Source: Planctomycetota bacterium | GTDB lineage: Bacteria > Planctomycetota > Planctomycetia > Planctomycetales > Planctomycetaceae | Direction: 5' to 3' | Length of the DNA: 64,000 bases | Assembly: GCA_018242525.1 (NCBI GenBank) | Contig: JAFEBS010000008.1 | Coordinates: forward strand, 1-64,000 | In this document: piece after piece, positions 35,515 to 46,000 of the stretch | How positions within the stretch are numbered: position 1 is the stretch's first letter | Layout: each line of letters opens with the position of its first letter | Made by a program: the position numbers and the translations under genes | The notes under the pieces: model-generated | Told to the model about the DNA's origin: nothing | Databases searched by the model: none | Seen by the model: only the letters and a program-made list of their open reading frames with translations

Positions 35515-35710
35515 GACCGCTCATTCAAGGACGTGGACATCGGCAATATCTGCCGTTCTAAAGTGTGGCTCACGAATTCAGGATCCGTGGAAGACCTTGC
35601 GGACTAAATCAGTTATCGGACGGCACCGGAGGGCGACTGCTGGTATTTTCGGTAACTTTGGTAGAATCTGCGTGCCCGGAATAATTGATCAAGATTCTGA
35701 GCGACCGCAA

Positions 35711-36000
35711 TATCAGCATCGCGTTCACAGTTCTCCACCGACCCCCGCGTCGGTGGAAGCAGCGACGGGGCAGCTACAGCGACACCAGCATCGCATTCTC
35801 ATGCTCTCCACCGACCCCGTGTCGGTGGAAGCAGCGACTGGCCAGCTACAGCGACACCAGCATCGCATTCTCATGCACTCCACCGACCCCGTGTCGGTGG
35901 AAGCAGCGACGGGGCAGCTACAGCGACACCAGCATCGCATTCTCATGCTCTCCACCGACCCCGTGTCGGTGGAAGCAGCGACTGGCCAGCTACAGCGACC
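35711..36000 (+). repeat. Tandem array 1, 72-bp unit, about four copies
   Basis: Units start at 35734, 35807, 35879 and 35951 (period 72-73) with a partial leader from 35711. Each unit contains the hairpin TCCACCGAC, CCCGT, GTCGGTGGA. AAGCAGCGAC follows, then GGCCAGCTAC or GGGCAGCTAC, then a segment CAGCATCGCATTCTCATG. Copies differ at a few bases, including alternation of CTGGCC and GGGGC. No spacers are present. The array is related in inverted orientation to array 2. Apparent reading frames through it are artefacts of the 3-divisible period. Confidence 0.9.
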
Positions 36001-36211
36001 TGGCTTCGTTCAGCCGTAACGGTTGGCACCGAGCATGTACGACAAGAGGATTGTCAAACGGGATGGTTGTTGGGAAAACGCAGCGGTATTGCCTGATGAA
36101 TTGCCGGACCCGAGATTCCGCGGGTCGGCTCGGAAAATGGTCAGCAACAGATTCAGTGGGAGTGACCAGAGCTCAACAATGGTTGGGCTCCGGTCTGGTC
36201 CTCGCGTGAAA

Positions 36212-36604
36212 TCACGCCTTTTCGCGTTTGGCTTCCCAATCCCGGCTTTGAGTCTGTCCGTTCCGTTCGCTTTCAGTCTTCCCCTTGATCGTATCCCCTT
36301 CCAGCTTACCGGTGTATTTGGTTGTGAACTTGTTGTTGTTGCGTTCGCGGGTCACAGAAAACTTGATCTCACCGTCCTTAAACGTGGCGTCTTCGATGTT
36401 GGTTTCGGTGTTGTTGCGACCGGGCATGCTCCCCGTCAACTTGTCTCCGTCGAGTTTCAACTTCAGAGTGAATTCGCGATCCTGATCGTTGAATTTCACC
36501 GACCATTTCCACGTGCCGGTTGGATCGGGCTTGTCTGCCGCCTGAACCTGGCTGACCAATCCGAGCACTGCCAATCCGAGTATCAACAGTTGACGGCGTT
36601 GCAT
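36212..36604 (-). CDS. Small secreted beta-rich protein of unknown function
   Basis: This 130-residue protein has a Sec signal (MQRRQLLILGLAVLGLVSQ, cleavage after QAA). The mature part contains GTWKWSVKFNDQDREFTLKL, LTGSMPGRNNTETNIEDATF, GEIKFSVTRERNNNKFTTKY and GKLEGDTIKGKTE, alternating strands like a small lipocalin-type barrel. I recall similar proteins in many planctomycetes, without known function. The ATG at 36604 was chosen because AAGGAA precedes it by 5 bp and the signal starts there; the frame runs on upstream without sense. The gene is isolated between the two inverted tandem arrays. Confidence 0.85.
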   Translation of the reverse strand: MQRRQLLILGLAVLGLVSQVQAADKPDPTGTWKWSVKFNDQDREFTLKLKLDGDKLTGSMPGRNNTETNIEDATFKDGEIKFSVTRERNNNKFTTKYTGKLEGDTIKGKTESERNGQTQSRDWEAKREKA

Positions 36605-36882
36605 GTTGCTTCCTTCGTATTCAATGATCATTCGACTGCACATTCGACACAGAATGGCAACAAACTTTGCTTGTACTGCTCCGATGGCACCGATGCAATC
36701 TTCAGCCTGAATACCACCTGAAGCTTGCGGATCGCGCTTTTGAATCCAGAATCCTCGCAATTCGGGAATCTATCCGTCCGTCGTAAGAGGGGCGGACCCA
36801 TGGGAGGACAATCGGTACACTTTGAAAACCACACGACCGAAGGACCAGATGGTCTGCCCCTGTTCCACGGGCTACTATTGCA

Positions 36883-37238
36883 GCAGAGAATACGATGCTG
36901 ACGACACCGTAGCTGGCCAGTCGTTGCTTCCACCGACGCGGGGTCGGTGGAGAGCAGAGAATACGACGCTGACGACACCGTAGCTGACCAGTCGTTGCTT
37001 CCACCGACGCGGGGTCGGTGGAGAGCAGAGAATACGATGCTGACGTCACCGTAGCGGACCAGTCGTTGCTTCCACCGACGCGGGGTCGGTGGAGAGCAGA
37101 GAATACGACGCTGACGACACCGTAGCTGGCCAGTCGTTGCTTCCACCGACGCGGGGTCGGTGGAGAGCTGAGAATACGATGCTGACGACACCGTAGCTGG
37201 TCAGTCGTTGCTTCCACCGACGAGGGGTCGGTGGAGAG
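36883..37238 (-). repeat. Tandem array 2, 71-bp unit, five copies
   Basis: Units start at 36883, 36954, 37025, 37096 and 37167, exactly 71 bp apart. Each reads GAGAATACGATGCTGACG, ACACCGTAGC, TGGCCAGTCGTTGCT, then the hairpin TCCACCGAC, GCGG, GGTCGGTGGA. The reverse complement of a unit aligns along its length with the units of array 1, so the two arrays are inverted copies of one family. The 71-bp period shifts frame every copy, so the array is not coding. Confidence 0.9.
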
Positions 37239-37737
37239 CTGTCACCAATGCCTGAACGCCAGCTTTTGGCCAGACGCCAGGACATGGCCACTCGATAACC
37301 CCTGCCTATGCACTTGTACGCATTGATTTCCGGCGATTTTGCCCGGGAACCAGTCAGGTGCCCGCGTCACACCTTCGGGAAGTCGCATCAGGCCGCAGGC
37401 TCAGAAACGGCGCACTTCCGCGTCTGAGAATCAATTTGAAACGTACGGGCCGAAGAGACTGGCAATACCGCAACAACAGGCACGCCGATGATTACATCCG
37501 CGTGAGACGCCAGGCGTGTGGCATGATTCTTTCAACCGGGTGCGGCGACGATCGGTCATGAGCCGGCGACTGCTCAATGACGACGTCGCATAGAGGACAG
37601 TCAATGTTATCGAGTTGTAAGACAACACGATTGATTCACTCACACTCTTCACCTACTGTTCCGCACCCCAACTCGCTATAGACGGTGTATAACGTTATAT
37701 GGCGATAAATAGTGTATTTATTGACAGGGAGAAATTG
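37239..37737. other. Gene-free leader of the efflux operon with a 12-bp palindrome
   Basis: There is no gene. Just before the adaptor gene the sequence becomes AT-rich. It contains the perfect palindrome TATAACGTTATA (37688-37699), 39 bp before the ATG at 37738. This is a candidate operator or core promoter of the RND operon; the regulator is not in the window. Confidence 0.55.
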
Positions 37738-39174
37738 ATGGGCGATTTACAGCAACCTGCAACGGAATCAACTCGCAAGCCGGCGGTAGCCCACCGTTGG
37801 CGCCTGGTCATCCGCTTCGCAGTGCTCGCGGCGATTGTCGTGGCGGGCGGACCGCTGATCTGGACGGGTGGAACAATTGGAACTGATGTCGTTGCCGGCC
37901 ATGATTCGAAGACTGCAGAGTCGCATCCGCGCGATGCTGCAAGTCGAAATCGCGTGGAAGTTGTGCAACCGGTCGCGGGCGGACATGAACGTGTGGTGGT
38001 TCTTCCCGGTACAGTGCGCGCATTTGATTCTGCTCAGCTTTACGCCAGGGCTTCGGGATTCCTCAAGGCATTGAACGTCGATATTGGCGACCACGTCACC
38101 AAGGGGCAGGTCCTGGCCGAACTGGATGTTCCGGAGCTTGTAGAAAGTCTGCAGCGACATCGAGCGCAACTAGTGTTGGCGGAAGCCCAGGTAAAGCAGA
38201 GCGCGTCGGCGATTCAAGCGGCCGTTGCCGAGGCGGAAGTCGCCAGCACGATGGTGCAACAGGCCGAGGCCGAGATGGGGCGTGCGACAGCGGCCAAGTC
38301 GCTGCGTGAAAAACAACACGCCCGGCTGAGGGAATTGAATACTCTGAAAGCCATTGATGCGCGCCTGGTTGACGAAAAGCAGGATGAACACGAGGCAGCG
38401 ATTTCCGCGGAAGATGCAGCAAGAGCAAAGATTGCGACGGCGAAATCACAAGTGGTTGCCGCCGGCGCCAGGGTGGAACAGGCGAAGGCCAACCTGCTGG
38501 AGGCACAAGCGATGGTCACCGTGGCCCAGGCAGATGTCCAGAAAGCCGAAGTCCTGTTGCAGTTCTCAAAAATCGTCTCTCCGTATGAAGGTGTGATCAC
38601 GGAAAGAAACTTCCATGTCGGGGATTTCATCCAGTCCGCGGACCAGGGCGGGGGAAAGCCGATCCTGCAGGTTCAAAAGATCGACGTGATGCGGTTAGTG
38701 GTCCAGGTTCCCGACCGGGACGTCGCCTTCGTGGATGCAGGTGACCCGGCCGAGTTTCAGGTCGATGGGCTGGTGGGAGTGAATCTGGAGGGGAAAGTCT
38801 CTCGATTCTCCAATTCGGAAGATGAGCGGACACGCTGTATGCGCACCGAGATCGACCTGCCGAATCCCGGGGGGCGTCTGCGGGATGGCATGTACGGACA
38901 AGTACGCATTCATCTGCAGGAACCCAGTGTCGAAGCGGTTCATGTCCCCTCGGCGTGCCTGATCGGATCGGTGAAAAAGGGGAATACAAAAGTGTATGTC
39001 TGCAAGGCGGGCAAGCTGGAACTGACACCCGTGCGTGTCGGCTTCGACGATGGCGTCAAGGTGGAAGTTGTCGAAGGGCTCAGCGTGGATTCACAGGTGG
39101 TGTTCGCGCCCGGTGGCGATCTGACACATGGCTCAACCGTGGAGCCGATCCGGAAGGGATCGGCAGCACACTGA
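37738..39174 (+). CDS. RND efflux periplasmic adaptor (HlyD/MFP family)
   Basis: This 478-residue membrane fusion protein has an N-terminal anchor helix (about 24-42) and a lipoyl half-motif RASGFLKALNVDIGDHVTKGQVLAELDVPEL (shown as split by the hairpin). A long alpha-helical coiled coil (about 130-275) is rich in Ala, Gln and Glu. The second lipoyl half is SKIVSPYEGVITERNFHVGD. Beta-barrel and membrane-proximal domains follow, ending VPSACLIGS. The ATG at 37738 has GGGAGA 6 bp upstream. It links an inner membrane RND pump to an outer membrane channel. The pump gene follows at 57 bp. Confidence 0.92.
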   Translation: MGDLQQPATESTRKPAVAHRWRLVIRFAVLAAIVVAGGPLIWTGGTIGTDVVAGHDSKTAESHPRDAASRNRVEVVQPVAGGHERVVVLPGTVRAFDSAQLYARASGFLKALNVDIGDHVTKGQVLAELDVPELVESLQRHRAQLVLAEAQVKQSASAIQAAVAEAEVASTMVQQAEAEMGRATAAKSLREKQHARLRELNTLKAIDARLVDEKQDEHEAAISAEDAARAKIATAKSQVVAAGARVEQAKANLLEAQAMVTVAQADVQKAEVLLQFSKIVSPYEGVITERNFHVGDFIQSADQGGGKPILQVQKIDVMRLVVQVPDRDVAFVDAGDPAEFQVDGLVGVNLEGKVSRFSNSEDERTRCMRTEIDLPNPGGRLRDGMYGQVRIHLQEPSVEAVHVPSACLIGSVKKGNTKVYVCKAGKLELTPVRVGFDDGVKVEVVEGLSVDSQVVFAPGGDLTHGSTVEPIRKGSAAH

Positions 39175-39231
39175 CTGCCGCGCCGTGGCCATTACGCCCG
39201 TTCTTACCGTATCTGACAAGGCTTCAGGCTC

Positions 39232-42200
39232 ATGAATGGAATGATCCAGGGTTCTCTCAGGAACCCCTACGCCGTAACCGTGGCCAGTTTGACTGTGCTC
39301 ATTCTTGGCGTACTGGCGGTGTTTCGTATACCGATTGACATTCTGCCGGTGTTTAAAAGTCCGGCAGTGCAGGTATTAACGTTTTACGGGGGGATGCCAG
39401 CCAAAGGGATCGAGAAGGGGATCACCAATCGCATGGAGCGGTGGGTTGGCCAGAGCAACGGCATGGCGCGGCAGGAATCGCGTTCCATCGTGGGTGCCAG
39501 CATTGTCCGCAACTACTTTCAGTCCGGCGTGGATCCAAACGGCGCTTTAACTCAGGTCAATTCACTGGCCCTGGCGGCCGTGCCGAATCTTCCGCCCGGC
39601 ACTTTGCCGCCAGTGGTGCTGCCGTATGACCCCACCAGCACGGTGCCGGTGGGTCTTGTGGCCCTGGACAGCAAGACAGAACCGGAATCGATCCTGTATG
39701 ACGTCGGGCGCTATGAAGTTCGGAACATGATCATGAGCCAACCGGGAGCGGTGGCACCGGTCGTGTATGGCGGCAAGATTCGAGCGGTCATGCTGTACAT
39801 GGACCGGATCCGAATGCAGGCCCGGGGACTGGCCCCCACGGATGTCATGGACGCGATGGACAACTCCAACATTTTTCTCCCCAACGGTAGCGTCAAGATG
39901 GGGGAATACGATTACGCCATCGCGTCCAATTCCATGTTTGACATGGTGGACGCGATGCGGGAAATGCCGCTGCGGAGTGAAACCGGGAACTCGTCGTATG
40001 TGAAGGACGTCGCCGATCCCAAGGATGCTTCGTTCATCCAGACCAATGTTGTTCACGTGAACGGTCGGCGTCAGGTGTACATTCCGGTCTATCGTCAACT
40101 GGGCGCCAGCACGCTGAACGTGGTGAGTGCCATCCGCGATTCACTGGCCAGCATGCAATCCCGCCTGTCTCGCTCGGATATCGGACTGAAGTTGGTGATG
40201 GATCAGTCGGTCTACGTCAAGTCAGCGATCCAGGCACTGGTCCAGGAAGGGGTCCTGGGTGCGGTCCTGTGCTCACTGGTCATCCTGATCTTCCTGGGAC
40301 AATGGCGAATGACAATGATCGCCATTTTGACAATCCCGCTGTCGGTTCTCGGCGCCATCGTCTGCCTGTATGCGACCGGCAACACAATCAACGTGATGAC
40401 TCTGGCGGGACTGGCCCTGGCAATCGGGCCGCTGACAGACAGTGCGATTATCTGTCTCGAAAACACGCACCGTCACCTGGGACTGGGCAAGTCTGCGGAA
40501 GAAGCGGCTTACCTGGGAGCCAGTGAAGTCGCCATGCCGGAACTCGTTTCCACCCTCTGCACTTTTCTCGTGCTGGCACCACTGGCGCTGATGCCGGGCA
40601 TGGGCCAGTTCCTGTTTCAACCGATGGCGCTGGCCGTCGCATTTGCAATGATTGCCGCATACCTATTGTCCCGGTCGCTGGTGCCGGCACTCAGTTCCCT
40701 GTGGCTCAAACCGCATGACCATCATGCGCACGATGCTCCCAAAGGGCCACTGCAACGTGCGTTTGAAGCTTGGGAACGATTGATCGACCGGGGGATCGCG
40801 GTTTACGTTTCGATCCTGGACGTGGTGTTGAGCCATCGACTGATGACCGTGTTTGGGGCCGGTGCCGCCCTGGTGGGAACGATCGTCGTCTTCGGCGGGC
40901 CGCTGCGCAAGGAGTTCTTCCCTGAAGTGGATGCGGGGGCCTTTGAAATTGCCGTCCGTGCCCCGAGTGGAACTCGCATTGAAAACACCGAGCGCTACAT
41001 CAGCGATGTCGAAGAGTTCATCCGCGAAACGATCGATGAACATGACCTGGAGTTGATTGTATCGGAGATGGGGGTCACCCCGGACTGGTCGGCCGCCTAC
41101 ACACCCAACGCGGGGCCGATGGATGGGATGGTGAAAGTTCAGTTGAAGCTGCATCACAGCCGGACAGCTCAGCAATATGTCGACCTGCTGCGGAATCGCT
41201 TCGCCGCCGAGAAACGATTCCAGAACCTGGAATTCTCGTTCGATTCGGGCGGAATGGTGCGGGGCGCCCTGAACGAAGGGAAGTCAACGCCCATCAACGT
41301 CCGGATTACCGGCAAGAATCAGCAGGTGGCGTATGAAATCGCGGAATCAATCAAGCGGGAAGTCCAGCAGATCCCTGGAGTCGTCGATGCCCGTGTGATT
41401 CAACGCATGAATTATCCGCAGTTCACGATCAATGTCGACCGCCAGAAGGCGGCCGACCTCGGGCTGACACAGTCGGACATCATGCGAAACGTCGTCGCAG
41501 CAGCCAACTCCAGCATTTCCTTTAACAAGCGCAACTTCTGGATCGATCCGATCACCTTTAACCAGTATTACGTGGGCGTCTCCTATCCCGAAGAAGACAT
41601 TCACTCGCTCGACACATTGCTGGACATCCCCATCACCAGTCCGCGGCAGCCTGCGCCGGTGCCGTTGCGAACGGTTGCCACTATCACCCGGGCGACCGTG
41701 CCCACCGAGGTGTCTCACGTCGACATCCAGCCATCGATCGATTTGACGATGGGTGTGAGCGAACGTGACCTGGGACATGTGTCTCAGGACGTCACCAAGG
41801 TTTTGAACAAGTTTGGGGCTCCGCAGGCAGATGGGACCTGGGCACCGTTCACTCCCGGTTCCGCCGACAGGGAACCACTGGCAGGAGCGAAGATTATTCT
41901 CAGCGGGGAATATGCCCGGATGCAGGATACGTTCAAAAACCTCAGCGTCGGTCTCGTGCTCGCCGCGCTGCTGATGTACTTCCTGATGGTGGCCCTGGAC
42001 AAATCCTGGATTGTTCCGCTGACCGTGATGTTGACCGTTCCGGTGTCACTGGCTGGCGTCCTGCCGTTCCTGTACTTCACAAACACCGCTTTGAATGTGC
42101 AGTCGCTGCTGGGCATCATTTTCATCGTGGGAATCAAGGTGGCGAACACCGTGCTGATGAGCGACTACGCCCAGGAACTGCGTCGCCATGAAGGACTGAC

Positions 42201-42498
42201 GCCGACGGCAGCCATTCGCAAGGCCGCCAGCGTGCGCGTGCGACCGGTCACCATGACCGCGCTGGCCGCCTTCTTCGCGATGATCCCGGCCGCCCTGGCC
42301 ATGGAGCACGGCAGTGAAGCGAATGCGCCGCTGGCGCGAGCCATCCTGGGGGGACTGATGGCAGGCGAACCTGCCACCCTGTTCGTTTTGCCCGCCATCT
42401 ACTCGCTGCTCGTCCGGGATAAATCGTCCCCCGGGGGTGGTCCGTCGCACGATCACCATCCTGCGACGCCAGCGGATCCGGTGCCCGCCGTCAGTTGA
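39232..42498 (+). CDS. RND family efflux pump (AcrB/CusA type)
   Basis: The 1088-residue inner membrane pump has twelve predicted helices in two halves. TM1 is at about 13-31. The first TM cluster (about 340-500) includes LVILIFLGQWRMTMIAILTIPLSVLGAI, the second cluster is at about 900-1065, and two large periplasmic loops lie between. TM4 reads GLALAIGPLTDSAIICLENTHRH; canonical pumps have two adjacent Asp residues there, but this one has T402-D403. The substrate is not evident; no Met-rich metal site is obvious by eye. It is co-transcribed with the adaptor. No outer membrane factor gene follows; the next gene is convergent yraN. Confidence 0.93.
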   Translation: MNGMIQGSLRNPYAVTVASLTVLILGVLAVFRIPIDILPVFKSPAVQVLTFYGGMPAKGIEKGITNRMERWVGQSNGMARQESRSIVGASIVRNYFQSGVDPNGALTQVNSLALAAVPNLPPGTLPPVVLPYDPTSTVPVGLVALDSKTEPESILYDVGRYEVRNMIMSQPGAVAPVVYGGKIRAVMLYMDRIRMQARGLAPTDVMDAMDNSNIFLPNGSVKMGEYDYAIASNSMFDMVDAMREMPLRSETGNSSYVKDVADPKDASFIQTNVVHVNGRRQVYIPVYRQLGASTLNVVSAIRDSLASMQSRLSRSDIGLKLVMDQSVYVKSAIQALVQEGVLGAVLCSLVILIFLGQWRMTMIAILTIPLSVLGAIVCLYATGNTINVMTLAGLALAIGPLTDSAIICLENTHRHLGLGKSAEEAAYLGASEVAMPELVSTLCTFLVLAPLALMPGMGQFLFQPMALAVAFAMIAAYLLSRSLVPALSSLWLKPHDHHAHDAPKGPLQRAFEAWERLIDRGIAVYVSILDVVLSHRLMTVFGAGAALVGTIVVFGGPLRKEFFPEVDAGAFEIAVRAPSGTRIENTERYISDVEEFIRETIDEHDLELIVSEMGVTPDWSAAYTPNAGPMDGMVKVQLKLHHSRTAQQYVDLLRNRFAAEKRFQNLEFSFDSGGMVRGALNEGKSTPINVRITGKNQQVAYEIAESIKREVQQIPGVVDARVIQRMNYPQFTINVDRQKAADLGLTQSDIMRNVVAAANSSISFNKRNFWIDPITFNQYYVGVSYPEEDIHSLDTLLDIPITSPRQPAPVPLRTVATITRATVPTEVSHVDIQPSIDLTMGVSERDLGHVSQDVTKVLNKFGAPQADGTWAPFTPGSADREPLAGAKIILSGEYARMQDTFKNLSVGLVLAALLMYFLMVALDKSWIVPLTVMLTVPVSLAGVLPFLYFTNTALNVQSLLGIIFIVGIKVANTVLMSDYAQELRRHEGLTPTAAIRKAASVRVRPVTMTALAAFFAMIPAALAMEHGSEANAPLARAILGGLMAGEPATLFVLPAIYSLLVRDKSSPGGGPSHDHHPATPADPVPAVS

Positions 42499-42526
42499 GA
42501 TCCCCAGCCAGTTCGCCTGCAAATCT

Positions 42527-42955
42527 TCAGGAATACATCTGCCCGAACCCCGTGGCATCGAACGCCGCGGGGTAATGGTGGAGTTCCGGTCCATCGCTCC
42601 CCTGCCACAGGATGGACACCACGTCGAATCGACAGCGGCGCTGCAGCCAGCCGCGGCGTTTCAAATAGACCAGGGCCGACTGAGTGATCTTCTTCTGCTT
42701 CGACCGGGTGACCGCTTCCGTCGGATCGCCTGCCACGTTGGTTGCTCGAGTCTTAACTTCGATGAACACCACGGTGTCCGTGTCCAGCGCGACCAGGTCC
42801 AGTTCGCCATAAGGGCCACGCAGTTGGCGTTCGAGGATCGTGAATCCACGACGTTCCAGGAATTGCGCCGCCAGTGTTTCTCCGCGGTTTCCCAGTGTGA
42901 CTGTCGCGGCCGCAGGTGACCACCAGCGCATCAGCCAATTCCACAGCTTCAACAT
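42527..42955 (-). CDS. yraN: YraN/UPF0102 family nuclease-like protein
   Basis: The 142-residue protein has the UPF0102 restriction-endonuclease-like core. GNRGETLAAQFLERRGFTILERQLRG, GELDLVALD and VVFIEVKTR give the ELD...EVK nuclease signature, and KKITQSALVYLKRRG and RFDVVSI follow. The N-terminal 20 residues are Trp-rich (LKLWNWLMRWWSP), an unusual extension. ATG 42955 has AGGGG 9 bp upstream; a GTG at 42985 is also possible. The cellular role of YraN is not settled in general. The gene is convergent with the RND pump gene (28 bp apart) and divergent from the next permease. Confidence 0.9.
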   Translation of the reverse strand: MLKLWNWLMRWWSPAAATVTLGNRGETLAAQFLERRGFTILERQLRGPYGELDLVALDTDTVVFIEVKTRATNVAGDPTEAVTRSKQKKITQSALVYLKRRGWLQRRCRFDVVSILWQGSDGPELHHYPAAFDATGFGQMYS

Positions 42956-43081
42956 CGTTCGTGACCCCTGACGTGGGTTTGGCACGGCGTCGCCGGGCGA
43001 CTATCGTAGAGTCTCTGGATTTGATCTGTTCGCCGCCAAAGTCACAAGGCTGTCCGATTCACTCGGCGGCCGGAGTTCACC

Positions 43082-46000
43082 ATGAATCGCCATCGCCTGA
43101 TTGTTCGCAGCCTGCTTCACCACTGGCGAACGAACCTGGCTGTCCTGCTGGGTGTCGTCGCTGGAACGGCGGTGATCGGCGGAGCGCTGATTGTTGGCGA
43201 TTCCGTGCGCGGCAGCCTGCGACAAATGACACTCGATCGACTGGGGCAGATCGATTTCGTCGTCAGCGGACCACGGTTCTTCCGTGAGGAACTGGCCGAT
43301 GACCTGGAAAGCAAGATCCCCGGCGCGGCACCGGCCATCCTGATGCAGGCCGCCATGCAGGCCAAATCCGCTGGGACATCGCACCGCGCCGGACAGGTCA
43401 ATATCTACGGATTCGGCAGCGGAGCATGGACCCTGGTGAACACGGAGGGGACTCCGCCGCCGCAGGAGGCCGAAGTGGTCCTGAATGCGCAGGTCGCCCA
43501 GGCACTGCACGCGAAGGTCGGCGACGAAGTCACCTTGTGGATCGAATTGCCGACGGCCGTTCCCCGCGACACCCTGCTCGGTCACAAGGACAACGATTCG
43601 AAGGAAATCGTGCTGAAAGTCAGCGCGATCGCGACGGAGCAATCCGGCCTGTCGCGCCTGGGGCTGAATCCGACCCAGGCCCTGCCGCGGAACGCCTTTG
43701 TCGATCTGCGGTTCCTGCAGGAGCGGTTGGACCAGGAGGAACTTCGCCCAACGCGCCGTGATCCGACCCACAGGCCCGCACGGATCAATGCACTGCTCGC
43801 CCCCAGTCCTCCAGGGGCCGACCCGTCACGGGCCGGGAAGCTGACCGACCAATACAACGCCGCCCTGCGCGAGTCGATCCAGTTGGAAGACCTGAATCTG
43901 CGACTGGTGCATGACGCCATGCTGAACTGCGAAGTGCTGGAATCCGAGCAGATGATCCTGGAAGACAAGCTGGCCGCCGCGGCGACCACGGCGGCCGAAG
44001 AACTGAAGCTGGAAACATCTCCCGTCATGGTCTACCTCGCCAACAAGCTGGTCAATCCGCGTCTGGGAGCGGCCGACCTGCTCGCCCGGGCACTGAAGGG
44101 AGACCGGCAGGCACTGACGACCCTGAAAGATCAGGCCGGCACCGAACCGGGGTATTCGATGTATTCAACGATGGCAGGCTTGGACATCCTCGCCTTGAAC
44201 GGGACACCGTTTGGTGGCTTCGAATTCATCGGTGACAAACCGACGGTCCTGCGTTCAAACGATGTGATCATTAATGAATGGCTGGCTGCCGATTTGAAGT
44301 TGAAGGTGGGTGACCCGATCCGGTTTGCCTTCCACGTGGTTGGTTCCCGCGGCGAATTGCCCGAGGAAGATCGGACCGGTCAGGTGCGCGGAATCGTCAG
44401 GATGAAGGGGCCCGCCATCGATCGCAGCCTGACGCCGCAGGTCAAGGGGATCACCGATGTGGATTCCCTGGCGAACTGGGAACAGCCGTTCACAATGAAT
44501 CTGGATGCGGTCACATCCCGCGACGATGCGTACTGGGAGGAATACCGCGCGACTCCGAAAATGTTCCTGCCGCTCCAGTCTGCCCAGATCATGTTCCCCA
44601 GCCGGTATGGCACGCTGACATCCGTGCGATTCGGGAGCAAGAACTGGAAGCCGCCCAAAAAACTGTCCAGCGAACGCACCGAGGAGGATTCTGTCATCAT
44701 CAGCCGTCACGGCGAATTGTCGACGGCAATCCTGAAGCACGTGAACCCGGCCGAACTGGGGCTGGCGTTTGTTCCCGTCAAAGCGATCGGCCTGATGGCC
44801 GCCAACGGATCGACGGATTTCTCGGGACTATTCGTCGGATTCAGCCTGTTTCTGATTGTCGCGGCGATGATCCTGATCGGACTGCTGTTCCGCCTGGGGA
44901 TCGAGCAACGTGTCAGGGACCTGGGATTGCTGGGGGCCATTGGTTTCACGCCACGCCAGGTCCGGCAGCAGATGCTGCAGGAAGGGTTGATCGTTGTCGT
45001 CGCGGGAGGATTCCTGGGGCTGCTGGCGGCCATCGGCTATGCCGAATTGATGATTTACGGCCTGACTCACTGGTGGGTCGGTGCGATTGGGACGCGGAAT
45101 CTGATTCTCTGCATCAGCACATTCAGCCTGCCCCTGGCATTCGTGATTTCCATCGTGGCCGCTCTGGCATCCATCTGGTGGGCGCTGCGACAACTGAATG
45201 GTCTGAGCCTGCGGGAGCAACTGGCCGGTGTCACGGAAAAGGAAGTCGACTTGACGATGCAAGCCCGGCGATCCCACAAGGCACGCCGCCGGGCCATGAT
45301 TTCTGCCGGACTGGCACTCCTGCTGACAGTCGGACTGGTGGTCGGTCTGATCCCGGCCGCAGGAGCGTTCTTCGGTGTCGGCATTCTTTCGCTGGTGGCG
45401 ACGTTGTCATACCTGTCGGCATGGTTGAACGGCGCGGAGACGGCCTCGTCTCTGCGAGGCCACGGTACGGCGGCCCTGGGTCGACTTGGTTTGCGGAATG
45501 CGTCCCGCCAGCGACTGCGCAGCGTGATGACCGCCGGCATGATTGCCACCGCCACCTTTCTGATTGTGACGGTGGCAGCCTTTCGCCGCGATCCGACCGG
45601 TGAACTGCCTGACAAGGCCTCTGGAAACGGCGGGTTCACGCTCGTCGCCGAATCCAGCACTCCCGTGTTGTACGACCTGAACACCCCCGAAGGGCGCAAG
45701 CAGCTGCAACTGACCGCGCCGCCCGATTCCCTCGCCGCCCAGGCGCTGGCAGCCATGCGCGTCGTCCCGTTCCGGGTCAAACCGGGCGAAGATGCCAGTT
45801 GCCTGAACCTGTATCAAACCCGCATCCCCACCATCTTGGGAATTCCGCAGACACTGGTTGATGAACGCCGATTTGCCTTCGCGATGGGCTCATGGCAGGG
45901 ACTGGCTCCGCAGGACACGACGAAATCCGATGACAAGCCGTCGATCCCGGTCCTCGGTGACATGAACACGCTGATGTTTTCGATGCACAAGTCCGTCGGC

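Noticed and set aside
35711-37238. CRISPR array
   Set aside because: Units of 71-72 bp follow each other without variable spacers, and no cas genes are present.
35405-37291. Open reading frames through both tandem arrays on either strand
   Set aside because: They exist only because the repeated unit lacks stops; the peptides are repetitive (RWKQR.. types), no ribosome binding sites or signals are seen, and the 71-bp period shifts frame.
40432-40440. Inactive RND pump because of the missing second Asp
   Set aside because: One Asp remains and several RND clades vary here; loss of function cannot be concluded.
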